64,000 nt of DNA, from NCBI GenBank assembly GCA_023052935.1, contig CM041294.1:21538635-21602634 (forward strand), read 5' to 3'. Below the pieces are notes generated by a model, which saw only the letters and a list, made by a program, of their open reading frames with translations, was not told where the DNA came from and did not search any database. Each line of letters starts with the position of its first letter. The first letter of the stretch is position 1. This stretch comes from Piezodorus guildinii (Eukaryota > Arthropoda > Insecta > Hemiptera > Pentatomidae). The position numbers and the translations under genes were made by a program. Shown in pieces: positions 52,794 to 61,680 of the stretch.

Positions 52794-53686
52794 TCTGGTG
52801 CGGGCAACACACGACTTTCACTTACCTCCATTTTTGAAATCAATGAAAGAATTTTCATATACAGTTAGAGATAAAAATACGTGAAATTATTAAGGAATTA
52901 ATTAAATTAAATTTCTATAGAAACATGTGTTTGATTCAAAAATCTATTATATTATTATCTAAAATAATCAGTTAGTGTTATGTTCATTTCATCACTCTCT
53001 ATTAACTTTTAAAAGCTTGTGTATGAGATGATAATATTTCTAAAATCTTTAGCTTTCCAACGGTATATCATACATGTATATTACTGCTCTTATGTTCAAA
53101 AACGAAAAATTGCATTAAAAAAATATTTTTTCTGCTTTCTCCTTTAGTTGGGTATCGAATTTATTCAATTTATATATTTACTAGTTTTTCATCAGCGTTA
53201 ACAAGATAATCTAGTTATTATTATTGAATCTACAAAATTAAAGGTACTTTAGGGGAAGAAAATTTAAAATATCGGCATTTAAGCCCTGTCAGACCATTTT
53301 TATCTAAATAAAACCTACATGATATTAAAGTCCATTAAATTTTACATCGATATAGCGAGTTTAATCAAAATCGTCGGAACCGTTTTTGAGAAAATCGAAA
53401 AAAGGTGCAAAATGCATGGTATAAAGTGCCTCTTCTGGTAGGCTCATTTTGATGAAAAAAGTTTTGTCACGTCTCGGGCGTATAGATGTCTTAAATATGA
53501 AATTTCAGTTTCACAGGACTTACCGTTTCCGCCCGGGAGTTACCACACACACACACACAGACCTTTTTTCGGGACTTGGTTATTTGGACTCAGGGGACCC
53601 TAAAACGTGTATTTCCGTTGAAAACTGGAATTCGAAAATTTTCACGATCGCAATACTTCCCCTTACTATATATAGTAAGTGAAAGT
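52794..53686 (+). repeat. R3 repeat, copy c (893 bp, reference copy)
   Basis: Cleanest copy. Starts TCTGGTGCGGGCAACACACG, then ACTTTCACTTAC; ends CTTACTATATATAGTAAGTGAAAGT. The order of parts is the same as in copy b, with which it shares nearly all bases except the CA run length. A-rich flanks on both sides (AAATAAAA and AAAA). Confidence 0.9.
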
Positions 53687-53696
53687 AAAAAGTCTG

Positions 53697-53945
53697 GTAC
53701 AGGAATCATACACTATTTGTTCATTAACGTTCAAATGTAAAATAAACATTAAATTATAAAAATAAATGAGAGAAGTTGGTTGAGGGTGCAGTCAATTTAA
53801 CACACAATTAACCGTTAGCTTAATTTATTGGTGCCGACGTTTCGGCCTAAATTATAGGCCTTCTTAATTGTGTGTTAAATTGACTGCACCTCGAACCAAC
53901 TTCTATCATATATACACACAGTCAACCATTGCCACTTCATAAAAA
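53697..53945 (-). mobile_element. Foldback element R4, copy 3 with flanks
   Basis: 53767-53909 is a short R4: both arms are present but the centre is lost, so CCTTC joins TTAATTGTGTG. Its left flank 53697-53766 is the reverse complement of 50848-50910 and its right flank 53911-53945 that of 50262-50297, so a larger block has been copied in inverted orientation. Confidence 0.8.
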
Positions 53946-53989
53946 AATAAATCTTTGATTTACAAGGGAATAATTTATTTAAGATCAAT

Positions 53990-54780
53990 TAGAAGTATAA
54001 TTAAAATTATTTTCTCCGAAATGACTTAAAATTGTGTATTTTTCATCACTCTACAATAAATTAGAAACGAAAAATATTTTTTTTTATAAATGAACTTTCA
54101 AAAAGTTAAAAAAACAATTTTGAGTATATTACTACTACATTATTCTACACCTAATGTGTAGAAAAAAAAGTCTCCCCTTATCACTTTTAGTTGTTTATCA
54201 ATCCATATGGATACATTGCTACCAATTAATGAAATTTAAACATTCAAAATAAAAGTATTAAAGGATAATTTTCATTTTTTGAAAATTTATTTTTAGACCA
54301 CATCGGACTACATAAATGAGAATTTTTTTTCTTCTTATCTCCTTTATTTTTCAATAGACATATCGAGATTAGATTATCCTTAGTATTAAAGTCAGTATTA
54401 TTAGTATAATACAATAGTATAGTTAGTATATCCTTTGAGGAGTTTTCGTAATGGAGTTTTGAAAATGTAAAAATCAAAGTTATAGGAGACGATTTTGGTA
54501 AGTATATTTTCGTTAAAAAAAATGAATCTTTGCTATAAATCAATAATGGAATTCAATGGCACATACATTTTTTTATGTTATATAAATTCTATGATTTTTC
54601 GCATGAAATCGATTTTAAGCTTGTCTTACAGCACACACAGACCATCATACGAGACTTAGATATTTGGGCTATGTTAATGTTATTAAGGGCTATGCTAATG
54701 TTAATTTGGCTAATGTTAATAATTGTTATTGTTTTGTTTTCACTTATTATATAACATTTCTCATCAATAAACATAAGAAT
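53990..54780 (+). repeat. Strongly diverged R3-like sequence
   Basis: Follows R3 in order: TTTTTCATCACTCTACAATAAATTAGAAACG, ...GCATGAAATCGATTTTAAGC, CACACACAGACCATCATACGAGACTTAGATATTTGGGC, TTTTCACTTATTATATAAC. Similarity is weak and I rate it tentative. Confidence 0.4.
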
Positions 54781-54782
54781 TA

Positions 54783-56126
54783 ATGGTGAAGAAGCCCTCC
54801 GGTGCTCAGAGAAGAAAATTTAAGAAATTGAGAGAGCAAGAGAGAGCTCAAACTGGGAATGATGCTGGACCTTCGGGACTCCTGGAGAACCAAAGTCAGG
54901 CGGCTCAGACCGCCAGACTGTCGGGACTCTCGGATGACCGGAGTAAAGCTGTTCCTGGAACGAGCTCTGAGAAAAGACCTAGGACCTCACCCGGAACCTC
55001 TGCGCCTATGGCAAAGAGGGCCAGGAGTGCGGCCCCTAATGTTATTTCATACGCTCTAGCTGCCGGAGGGAGTAAGGTAGCTATCATTCCCACTCGATAC
55101 CCAGCTGATCAGCTCACCTGGGAGCAGAGTGAGGATGTTAAGAAACAGCTGATCGGCTTTGTCGATCAGCTAGAGGAAGGTGGCACCCAGGCTGAGTTTA
55201 GTGGGTTCAGCTTTAAGATGGGCGGCTGTGTTGTGGTTTGCGACAATCAGGAATCTAGAGACTGGTTGTCGGAAATCATAAAAAATATTAAACTTAGTGG
55301 GGGCCTAGCGCTCCGCATTGGTGACTTTGAGGAGCTCAAAAAGCCGGTCAGAGTCGGTGGCTTTTTCCCTGGGGAAAAGCTCACAGAGCAAACTTTCTGT
55401 AGGCGTATACGCATACAGAACTCTAGAATCCCTGAGGTGAACAGATGGTCACTAATGGGTGTAAAGGAGGAGAGGCACGGATTCTTCGCCCTGATGAGAA
55501 TCCCGGAGTCTAGCCTTAGGTTCTTGGAAGAGCGAAACTGGCTGGTGACCTTTGGGATGGGCAAGGTCCAACTCAGGTTGCTGGAGAAGAAGAGGCCACC
55601 CAAACCTGCAAAGGAAATGGCTAACAAGGTCTCATCTGTTGCCAGGGATGAGGGCAGGAAGACGGAGCCTGGTCATGACGGAGGAGCACCGCTCTCGATG
55701 AAGGAGAAAACTGCTTTGGTTTGCGGGGGTGGCCCTGTGGTGGGAGCTGGGGGGCCTGCCGATCCGGGTGTCTCTAATGTAAGAACCGGTGAAGGCACGG
55801 CGTCTCGGCTTCCATCTGGGGATGCCTCCTTGGCGGGATCCGGTGGGCCTGCCGATCCGGGTTCCTCTGCGGAGGGCCCCGGGGAAGGCACGGTCGGCCG
55901 GCGCCCGTCTGGAACTGGCTCTTCGGCGGGGTTCGGGGGGCATGCTGATCCAGGTACCTCCACTGGGAGGACTGGTGGGGGCGTGGCTCCTCGGCGACCG
56001 TACGGGGTTAGCACCTCAGTTGGATCCGGGGGGCCCGCTGATCCGGGTACCTCTGGGAGGACCGGTGATGGCGGCGTCCCTCGGCGCCCGCCGGGGTGTG
56101 ACCCCCGCAAGACCAAAAAGCAGTAA
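54783..56126 (+). CDS. LOA-clade LINE ORF1 (gag-like)
   Basis: 447 residues, open throughout. The basic N-terminus KKPSGAQRRKFKKLREQERA and a Ser/Pro/Lys-rich stretch to ~85 (PRTSPGTSAPMAKRARS) precede a folded region, about 90-275: YALAAGGSKVAII, LTWEQSEDVKKQLIGFV, GGCVVVCDNQESRDWL, RWSLMGVKEERHGFFALMRI. It resembles the domain of uncharacterised function found in LOA/R1-type ORF1 proteins. No CCHC knuckles. The C-terminal third is four 31-residue repeats (GSGGPADPGTS...RRPSG) coded by 93-bp tandem repeats from 55743. The stop overlaps the ORF2 start (TAATG). The ATG itself lies in the apparent target duplication. Confidence 0.85.
   Translation: MVKKPSGAQRRKFKKLREQERAQTGNDAGPSGLLENQSQAAQTARLSGLSDDRSKAVPGTSSEKRPRTSPGTSAPMAKRARSAAPNVISYALAAGGSKVAIIPTRYPADQLTWEQSEDVKKQLIGFVDQLEEGGTQAEFSGFSFKMGGCVVVCDNQESRDWLSEIIKNIKLSGGLALRIGDFEELKKPVRVGGFFPGEKLTEQTFCRRIRIQNSRIPEVNRWSLMGVKEERHGFFALMRIPESSLRFLEERNWLVTFGMGKVQLRLLEKKRPPKPAKEMANKVSSVARDEGRKTEPGHDGGAPLSMKEKTALVCGGGPVVGAGGPADPGVSNVRTGEGTASRLPSGDASLAGSGGPADPGSSAEGPGEGTVGRRPSGTGSSAGFGGHADPGTSTGRTGGGVAPRRPYGVSTSVGSGGPADPGTSGRTGDGGVPRRPPGCDPRKTKKQ
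55743..56100 (+). repeat. 93-bp coding minisatellite in ORF1
   Basis: Four units start at 55743, 55836, 55929 and 56022. Each codes about 31 residues: GxGGPADPGxS followed by a Gly/Arg-rich part ending RRPSG. Very GC-rich. Confidence 0.9.
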
Positions 56127-59100
56127 TGGTGTTGCGGTTGATGCAGATCAACCTGCATCACTGCATTGCGGCATGTGGTGCCCTACAGCAGTATGTAAGA
56201 GGTAAGAATATTGATATTATTCTAATACAAGAACCTTACCTTTTCAAAGACAGTGTAAGGGGGCTGGAGATGCGGGGTTACAGTGTAATAGCTGTACCCA
56301 TGCGCTCCAGGACCTGTATACTGTACAAAAACAACCTAAAGATATTACCCTTGTGGCAATTCTGTTGCAGGGATCTGACAGCAGTAAAAGTGACCCTCCT
56401 TGAGGGTAATAACAGAAGGGAGATCACAGTTTGCGCCGTGTACCTTCCTTATGAAGAGGACATCCCCACTGAGGCTCTCAGAAGGCTAGTTGCCGGGATG
56501 GAAGGCGAAGGCGCCCTGATAGCATCATTGGACGCCAACGCTCACCACAGACTCTGGGGCAGTACAAATAACAACCAGAGAGGTGAGTCTCTATTAGAGT
56601 TTATCTTAAGCAATGATCTTGAAATCCACAACAAGTGCAATACTGCCACATTTGTCAACAAAAATAGATCAGAGGTCATTGACATAACACTAAGCACTAA
56701 TTGTGCGAATGATTTCATTAAGGACTGGCATGTCTCTCTTGAGGAGTCATGTTCAGATCACAAATATATCAGATTTGACATAGATGTCAACGACATGTTT
56801 GAGACGGAGTACAGGAACCCCAAACTCACTGACTGGGGTTCCTACTGCACCCAACTCGAACAAGAAATAAGACAGTGTCCTAAATCAATTAGAGACAAAT
56901 GGCAACTGGACTGCCTTAATGCATCACTTACAGAGGCAATAATGAAATCCTACACTGATAATAATAGAGTGTGTACTGTCAAGTCCAACAGGAACGTTAC
57001 CTGGTGGAATAGTGAACTTGGCAAGCTGAGAGCTTCTACTAGGAAACTCTTCAATAAAGCCAAAAGTACAGGTAGTTGGAATGCCTATAAGCAAGCACTG
57101 ACCGACTACAATAAAGCCATTAGGAAAGCTAAGAGAGGGGCATGGAGGAATTTTTGCAACGACATCAATGACACATCCTCTACTTTTAGAGTAAATAAAA
57201 TCCTATCCAAGAGGCCGGGCCAGGGAGCTATGGGTGCCATCAGTGCGGAAGGGGGCCATACCGATTCAGAGATTGGCACCCTGAAGGCACTTGCTGGAGC
57301 ACACTTCCCTGGCTGCGAGCTGATGGATGAGGAGCCAAACAATCCCACCTCGGAAAAAAATACTATTAACTCAGATAGGTGGGCAGAAGCTAACAGAATA
57401 GTCAATTCTGGGAGACTAGAATGGGCAGTTAAATCATTTGCCCCATTCAAATCAGCCAGCACTGATGGAATTTTTCCAGCTCTACTTCAAAAGGGCTTTG
57501 AGGTGCTGCGACCCCACCTCCTTGTTTTACTGAGAGGTAGCTTAGCACTTAACCACATACCTGATAGGTGGAATGTGGCTAAAGTACGATATATACCTAA
57601 ACCTGGGAAGGCCTCCTATGACCATCCCAAGGCGTATAGGCCTATATGTCTGACATCTTTCCTATTGAAGACACTGGAAAAGATTATTGACAGACATATT
57701 AGAGACAATATACTGGCTGATAAACCACTACATAGTGCTCAATATGCTTATCAGCCTGGCAAATCCTGTGAGACTGCCTTACACTTCCTGGTCTCCAGGA
57801 TTGAGAAAACTCTGATTAACAAAGATATTGTGGCAGGCATCTTTGTTGACATAGAGGGTGCCTTTGACCGAACTCCTTATGACACTATGGCATTAGCCTT
57901 AGAAAGGAGAGGAGTGGGAGGATTAATCTCCGGATGGATTAATGCCATGCTGGAGGGAAGGATGCTCACATCCGAACTGGGACACTCCAGATTGTGGATT
58001 AGACCGAGAGGAGGATGTCCGCAAGGGGGCGTGCTATCTCCACTTCTGTGGTGTCTGGTCGTCGACTCGTTGCTGACAATCCTGAGTAATGCAGGTTTCT
58101 ATGCACAGGGATACGCTGATGATATCGCTGTGCTAATTGAAGGCAAGTTTCCGGAAACCATATCGGATCTGCTCAAAACAACCATGAAACTTCTTAGGGA
58201 ATGGTGTCAGACGAATGGTCTAAGCATCAACCCTCAGAAGGTCAATCTCTGTATCTTCACTAACAAAAGAAATATAACCATCAGACCACCCCACCTTGGT
58301 GAGGCTGAGGTCAATATCTGTAGTGAAGTTAAACATCTAGGAATTACTCTTGATAGTAAATTAAAATGGAACAGTCACATTGATAAAACCTGTACAAGGG
58401 CACTTAAGTGCCTCTTTGCATGTAAAGGGGCTGTTGGAAAAACATGGGGCCTCAAACCGAATGTGGTCCTCTGGATATATAAAACAGTTATAAGACCGAT
58501 GGTCCTATACGCAGCTGTTGTGTGGTGGCATAAGGCAAATACATGTAAATCCTTGCTGCAGCTTGGGAAGCTGCAAAGACTGGCATGCCTTATGACAACC
58601 GGAGCTATGAGTACAACCCCGACTGCTGCAATGGAAGTTTTACTCAACCTAACACCATTACACATAGCAGTAGAAACTCAAGCACTTAACACAGCCTATA
58701 GGCTCTCTAAGTTAGGAACAAGATCCAGCTCTTTGGTTTACCGGGGCCATGGCAACTTGTTCAGAAGGATTGATGAAGATTCGGTGCTTGCCATGCATTC
58801 CGATCTTCAAGTAAAGAAACACAAGGACACACTTTACTGTGCAATGATTAACAGGACTGCCTCGCACAAACCGTGCAATGGAGTCAACTGTTATACAGAT
58901 GGATCCATGACAGAGCTAGGCTCAGGTGCTGGAATATGGAGAATGGATAAACCTGAGGAAGGGTTGTCCATTTCTCTTGGTAAGCATACCTCAGTCTTTC
59001 AGGCTGAAGTAATGGCTATCAATATCTGTGCTCAAACCTTAATTTCAGAAGGGATGAGAGACAGACAGATAACTATCCATACCGATAGTCAAGCTGCTAT

Positions 59101-59719
59101 TGGAGCTTTGGGTAGTTATATAACACGGTCCAAACTAGTAGAGGAATGCAAAAACAATCTAAATATGCTTTCCCTGCTAAATAAAGTCCGGGTATATTGG
59201 GTGCCTGGTCACTCAGGCATCTTAGGGAATGAGAGGGCTGATAGCCTCGCGAGGAGGGGTTCTGCCCAGCTACCCCCCACACCTGAACCTGTGTGTGGAA
59301 TTAGCCTCAGCAAAGCCAAAGGACTGATTAAGGCTGCTGCTGATAATAGATCCAGGCAATACTGGAGGGATACCGACAAGCAGCATCACTCCAAGATGTT
59401 TCTGGATGGACCCTGCAAAGAGAGAAGTCATATTCTACTCTCTATGGACAGGACAAACCTAAGGAGGGTAACAGGACTATATACTGGACACTGTCAACTT
59501 AATAAGCATCTCCACAATATGGGTTTGGTGGCCTCAACGACTTGCAGATTCTGCAAGAAGGATGATGAAACTACATTTCATTTGATATGCAGTTGCCCAG
59601 AGATTGCCAGGATACGGTTTTACCATTTTGGTGTCGACCGTATCCCTGATCCCAAGTTGCGTGAACTGATTAACCCCCACAGGTTAGTCAGATTCACCAA
59701 GGCGTTAGCCCTGTATTAA
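56126..59719 (+). CDS. LOA-clade LINE ORF2: endonuclease, RT, RNase H, zinc knuckle
   Basis: 1197 residues, no stops. APE endonuclease (1-225): IQEPYLF (~32), YLPYEED, LDANAHHRLWGS (~135), DITLST, CSDHKYI (~210). Reverse transcriptase: FKSASTDGIFPALL, YRPICLTSF (~503), FVDIEGAFDRTPYD, GCPQGGVLSPLLW (~630), GYADDIAVL (~663). RNase H (~918-1045) has all four acidic residues: CYTDGS, FQAEVMAI, HTDSQAAI, NERADSLA. The C-terminal CRFCKKDDETTFHLICSC at ~1140 is the CCHC knuckle seen in R1/LOA pol proteins. The start is the TAATG overlap, known in the R1-clade element SART1 to drive termination-reinitiation. All key residues seen are intact. Confidence 0.95.
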   Translation: MVLRLMQINLHHCIAACGALQQYVRGKNIDIILIQEPYLFKDSVRGLEMRGYSVIAVPMRSRTCILYKNNLKILPLWQFCCRDLTAVKVTLLEGNNRREITVCAVYLPYEEDIPTEALRRLVAGMEGEGALIASLDANAHHRLWGSTNNNQRGESLLEFILSNDLEIHNKCNTATFVNKNRSEVIDITLSTNCANDFIKDWHVSLEESCSDHKYIRFDIDVNDMFETEYRNPKLTDWGSYCTQLEQEIRQCPKSIRDKWQLDCLNASLTEAIMKSYTDNNRVCTVKSNRNVTWWNSELGKLRASTRKLFNKAKSTGSWNAYKQALTDYNKAIRKAKRGAWRNFCNDINDTSSTFRVNKILSKRPGQGAMGAISAEGGHTDSEIGTLKALAGAHFPGCELMDEEPNNPTSEKNTINSDRWAEANRIVNSGRLEWAVKSFAPFKSASTDGIFPALLQKGFEVLRPHLLVLLRGSLALNHIPDRWNVAKVRYIPKPGKASYDHPKAYRPICLTSFLLKTLEKIIDRHIRDNILADKPLHSAQYAYQPGKSCETALHFLVSRIEKTLINKDIVAGIFVDIEGAFDRTPYDTMALALERRGVGGLISGWINAMLEGRMLTSELGHSRLWIRPRGGCPQGGVLSPLLWCLVVDSLLTILSNAGFYAQGYADDIAVLIEGKFPETISDLLKTTMKLLREWCQTNGLSINPQKVNLCIFTNKRNITIRPPHLGEAEVNICSEVKHLGITLDSKLKWNSHIDKTCTRALKCLFACKGAVGKTWGLKPNVVLWIYKTVIRPMVLYAAVVWWHKANTCKSLLQLGKLQRLACLMTTGAMSTTPTAAMEVLLNLTPLHIAVETQALNTAYRLSKLGTRSSSLVYRGHGNLFRRIDEDSVLAMHSDLQVKKHKDTLYCAMINRTASHKPCNGVNCYTDGSMTELGSGAGIWRMDKPEEGLSISLGKHTSVFQAEVMAINICAQTLISEGMRDRQITIHTDSQAAIGALGSYITRSKLVEECKNNLNMLSLLNKVRVYWVPGHSGILGNERADSLARRGSAQLPPTPEPVCGISLSKAKGLIKAAADNRSRQYWRDTDKQHHSKMFLDGPCKERSHILLSMDRTNLRRVTGLYTGHCQLNKHLHNMGLVASTTCRFCKKDDETTFHLICSCPEIARIRFYHFGVDRIPDPKLRELINPHRLVRFTKALALY

Positions 59720-59804
59720 CAGTGTATTGGACGGCGCACAATAAGCCTAAATTGGCTGCAGTGCATTGGATTAGCCGGCAAAAAAAAAAAAAAAAAAAAA
59801 AAAA

Positions 59805-60116
59805 TGGTGAAATATTTGAATAATTCATAGCATCAAAATTACATACTTGATAGCTATTTTTCCAAGCAATTAATTAATTTAATTGTGTATAGGTGTTAAG
59901 AATGGAATGCGTCTAAATGTTTTTAACGTTGTTATATTTTCTAAAAGCGTTTGAATCTTTGACATAAACGGAAATGTATATTGTGAAAAATTGGTGGTAA
60001 TAATAAGTTTAAATCAGCATCAATCAAAAGCTAGGAACGTTTTTATGAAAAAATCAATTAAAACTTTCTTGTAAATATATTTCAGGTGAGAGAAATTATA
60101 TTCAAGGCATGACTGT
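59805..60116. other. No gene seen
   Basis: AT-rich flank of the LOA insertion. Confidence 0.5.
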
Positions 60117-60325
60117 GGGGAGAGGGCGAGATGGCTGAGTGGGTTAGCGTGCGTTGCCTATCTACCACAGAGAACTAAAACTTTAAACCAAATAATTAAG
60201 AGTTCGCAGGAGGGTGCTGGGAAGCTTTTATCTCAGCAATCATCTCCCATCCTCACTACCTGGCCCGAGTAACCCTCGCATAGCCTTCAAAGGCGAGGTA
60301 AAGGTAAACCAAAAAAAAAAAAAAA
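60117..60325 (+). repeat. SINE S2 copy
   Basis: GGGGAGAGGGCGAGATGGCTGAGTGGGTTAGC holds the A box (TGGCTGAGTGGG). The B box is worn (GAGTTCGCAGG). The body CTTTTATCTCAGC...AGCCTTCAAAGGCGAGGTAAAGG and a 15-A tail match the S2 copy at 46168. Confidence 0.8.
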
Positions 60326-61645
60326 GGCACGACAGATGCTTTTGAAGATAAGAAATTTTTAATAGTATTTTGAGGAATGTTGAATTTGAATAAATGTGTA
60401 GTAAGCGTTCTGTACCTGTTGTTTTTTTGTTTTTTTTTAGCAAGTCGTAAGTTATTCTATACCAATCACAGTCATATCAAGCAGAATTTGTCAAAATAAT
60501 AAAATTAATTTCTTCTTTCTTTTGTATACGAAAACGATTGCAGTCTTGAAAAAGGAATGGATGATTGATCTGTATAAAGTTTCATAAGGAAAAATAACGA
60601 AGAATGTTGATTAAGCTAAAATATAATATGCCGCTAACGAAATTGAATTTTTCCATTTCCCTGAGAGGATTTTATATGCATCGAAGTAAACTGATCAGCC
60701 GTTCAGGAAAATGAGACTGTATTATTTATTTTCCAAATGTAATTTTTCCTCAGAATAGATAGAGCTGTTTCATTTCCTTGGGAAAGTATTGGGCAATAAT
60801 AATACTGAACTAATCAATATTTGATTTAGTTTTTAATTTTTGAAGTAGCCATATTTCCATATTTCAAGGACTGATGACTGTTTAAATTAAATATAATAAC
60901 AATCATTTAGCTATTAATAGTTGAAAGAGATGAAATAATCATGAGTAAACTTATTACAATATCTTTTTATGGAAGTCCCACTGTTAAGTATTTGAATGGA
61001 GGAGTTCTGAAAATATCATCATCATATCATATCGGTTTACATTTTATGTAAATATTATCTGACAATAAATGGAAACTCACGATGGAAACTAAATCTGGTT
61101 TTCCATACATCTGGTTCATTGCTACGAAATAGCATATTTACTTGTAATGATAAATCAATTGTAAATTTCATTAAATTAAAAAATATTTCAATATTCAAAC
61201 TTATAGGCATTTAATGTTTTATTATGATTATAGATTAATTTTATATAGTACAATAATACAACCAGTTTACTTTGGTTGTATTATTGTATTGTATATTATC
61301 AGTAGACCTGACACCTCACTATATGTTTATTATTTTATTTTTTTCATGATCGAATTGACAATAATATGCGTAATATTGAAGCAGTGATATTCGAATAAAA
61401 CACAAGATGCAGAATCTCTGGCTTTCTGATGCAGTATACGTGTCCTGAGCCTACATTTTCTTCAAGTTATAGGATAAATATAAATTTTACATTTGGAAAT
61501 AAAATTTTTATTTTAAAGATAAATTTAAGAATAATACATTGTAACTAAGTATTTACTATCGAATGGACTTTCCATAGCCTATAAATGACAAGAAAATATA
61601 AATATTCGGACTCCAGATCTACACCCGAATAAATTTTATTTAAAA

Positions 61646-61648
<3 letters not shown>
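60326..61648. other. No gene; hairpin at 61249-61288
   Basis: AT-rich DNA. The only structure noticed is a 15-bp perfect stem (TACAATAATACAACC and its complement) with a 10-nt loop AGTTTACTTT. Confidence 0.5.

Positions 61649-61680
<32 letters not shown>

Larger units (their letters stand above)
54791..59802 (+). mobile_element. LOA-clade (bilbo/baggins-like) LINE with intact ORFs
   Basis: GC-richer block with two long ORFs, a ~60-bp 3' UTR and about 24 A. AATGGTGAA occurs at 54782-54790 and 59803-59811, and composition changes sharply at 54791, so this is the likely target duplication. That puts the element's 5' end inside ORF1 and leaves it without a 5' UTR, i.e. slightly 5'-truncated. The clade call rests on the RT/RNase H layout and on blocks such as YRPICLTSFLLKTLEKIIDR and GAFDRTPYD. 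Confidence 0.85.

Noticed and set aside
54783..54790. Upstream extension of LOA ORF1 or a real 5' UTR before 54783
   Set aside because: In-frame stop (TAA at 54774-54776), AT-rich flank, and the 9-bp duplication all point to host DNA upstream of 54791.
55632..56161. Long frames antisense and out of frame within LOA ORF1 (103-162 codons)
   Set aside because: Produced by the GC-rich 93-bp tandem repeat, which is open in several frames; the true frame is fixed by the ORF1/ORF2 junction and family similarity.
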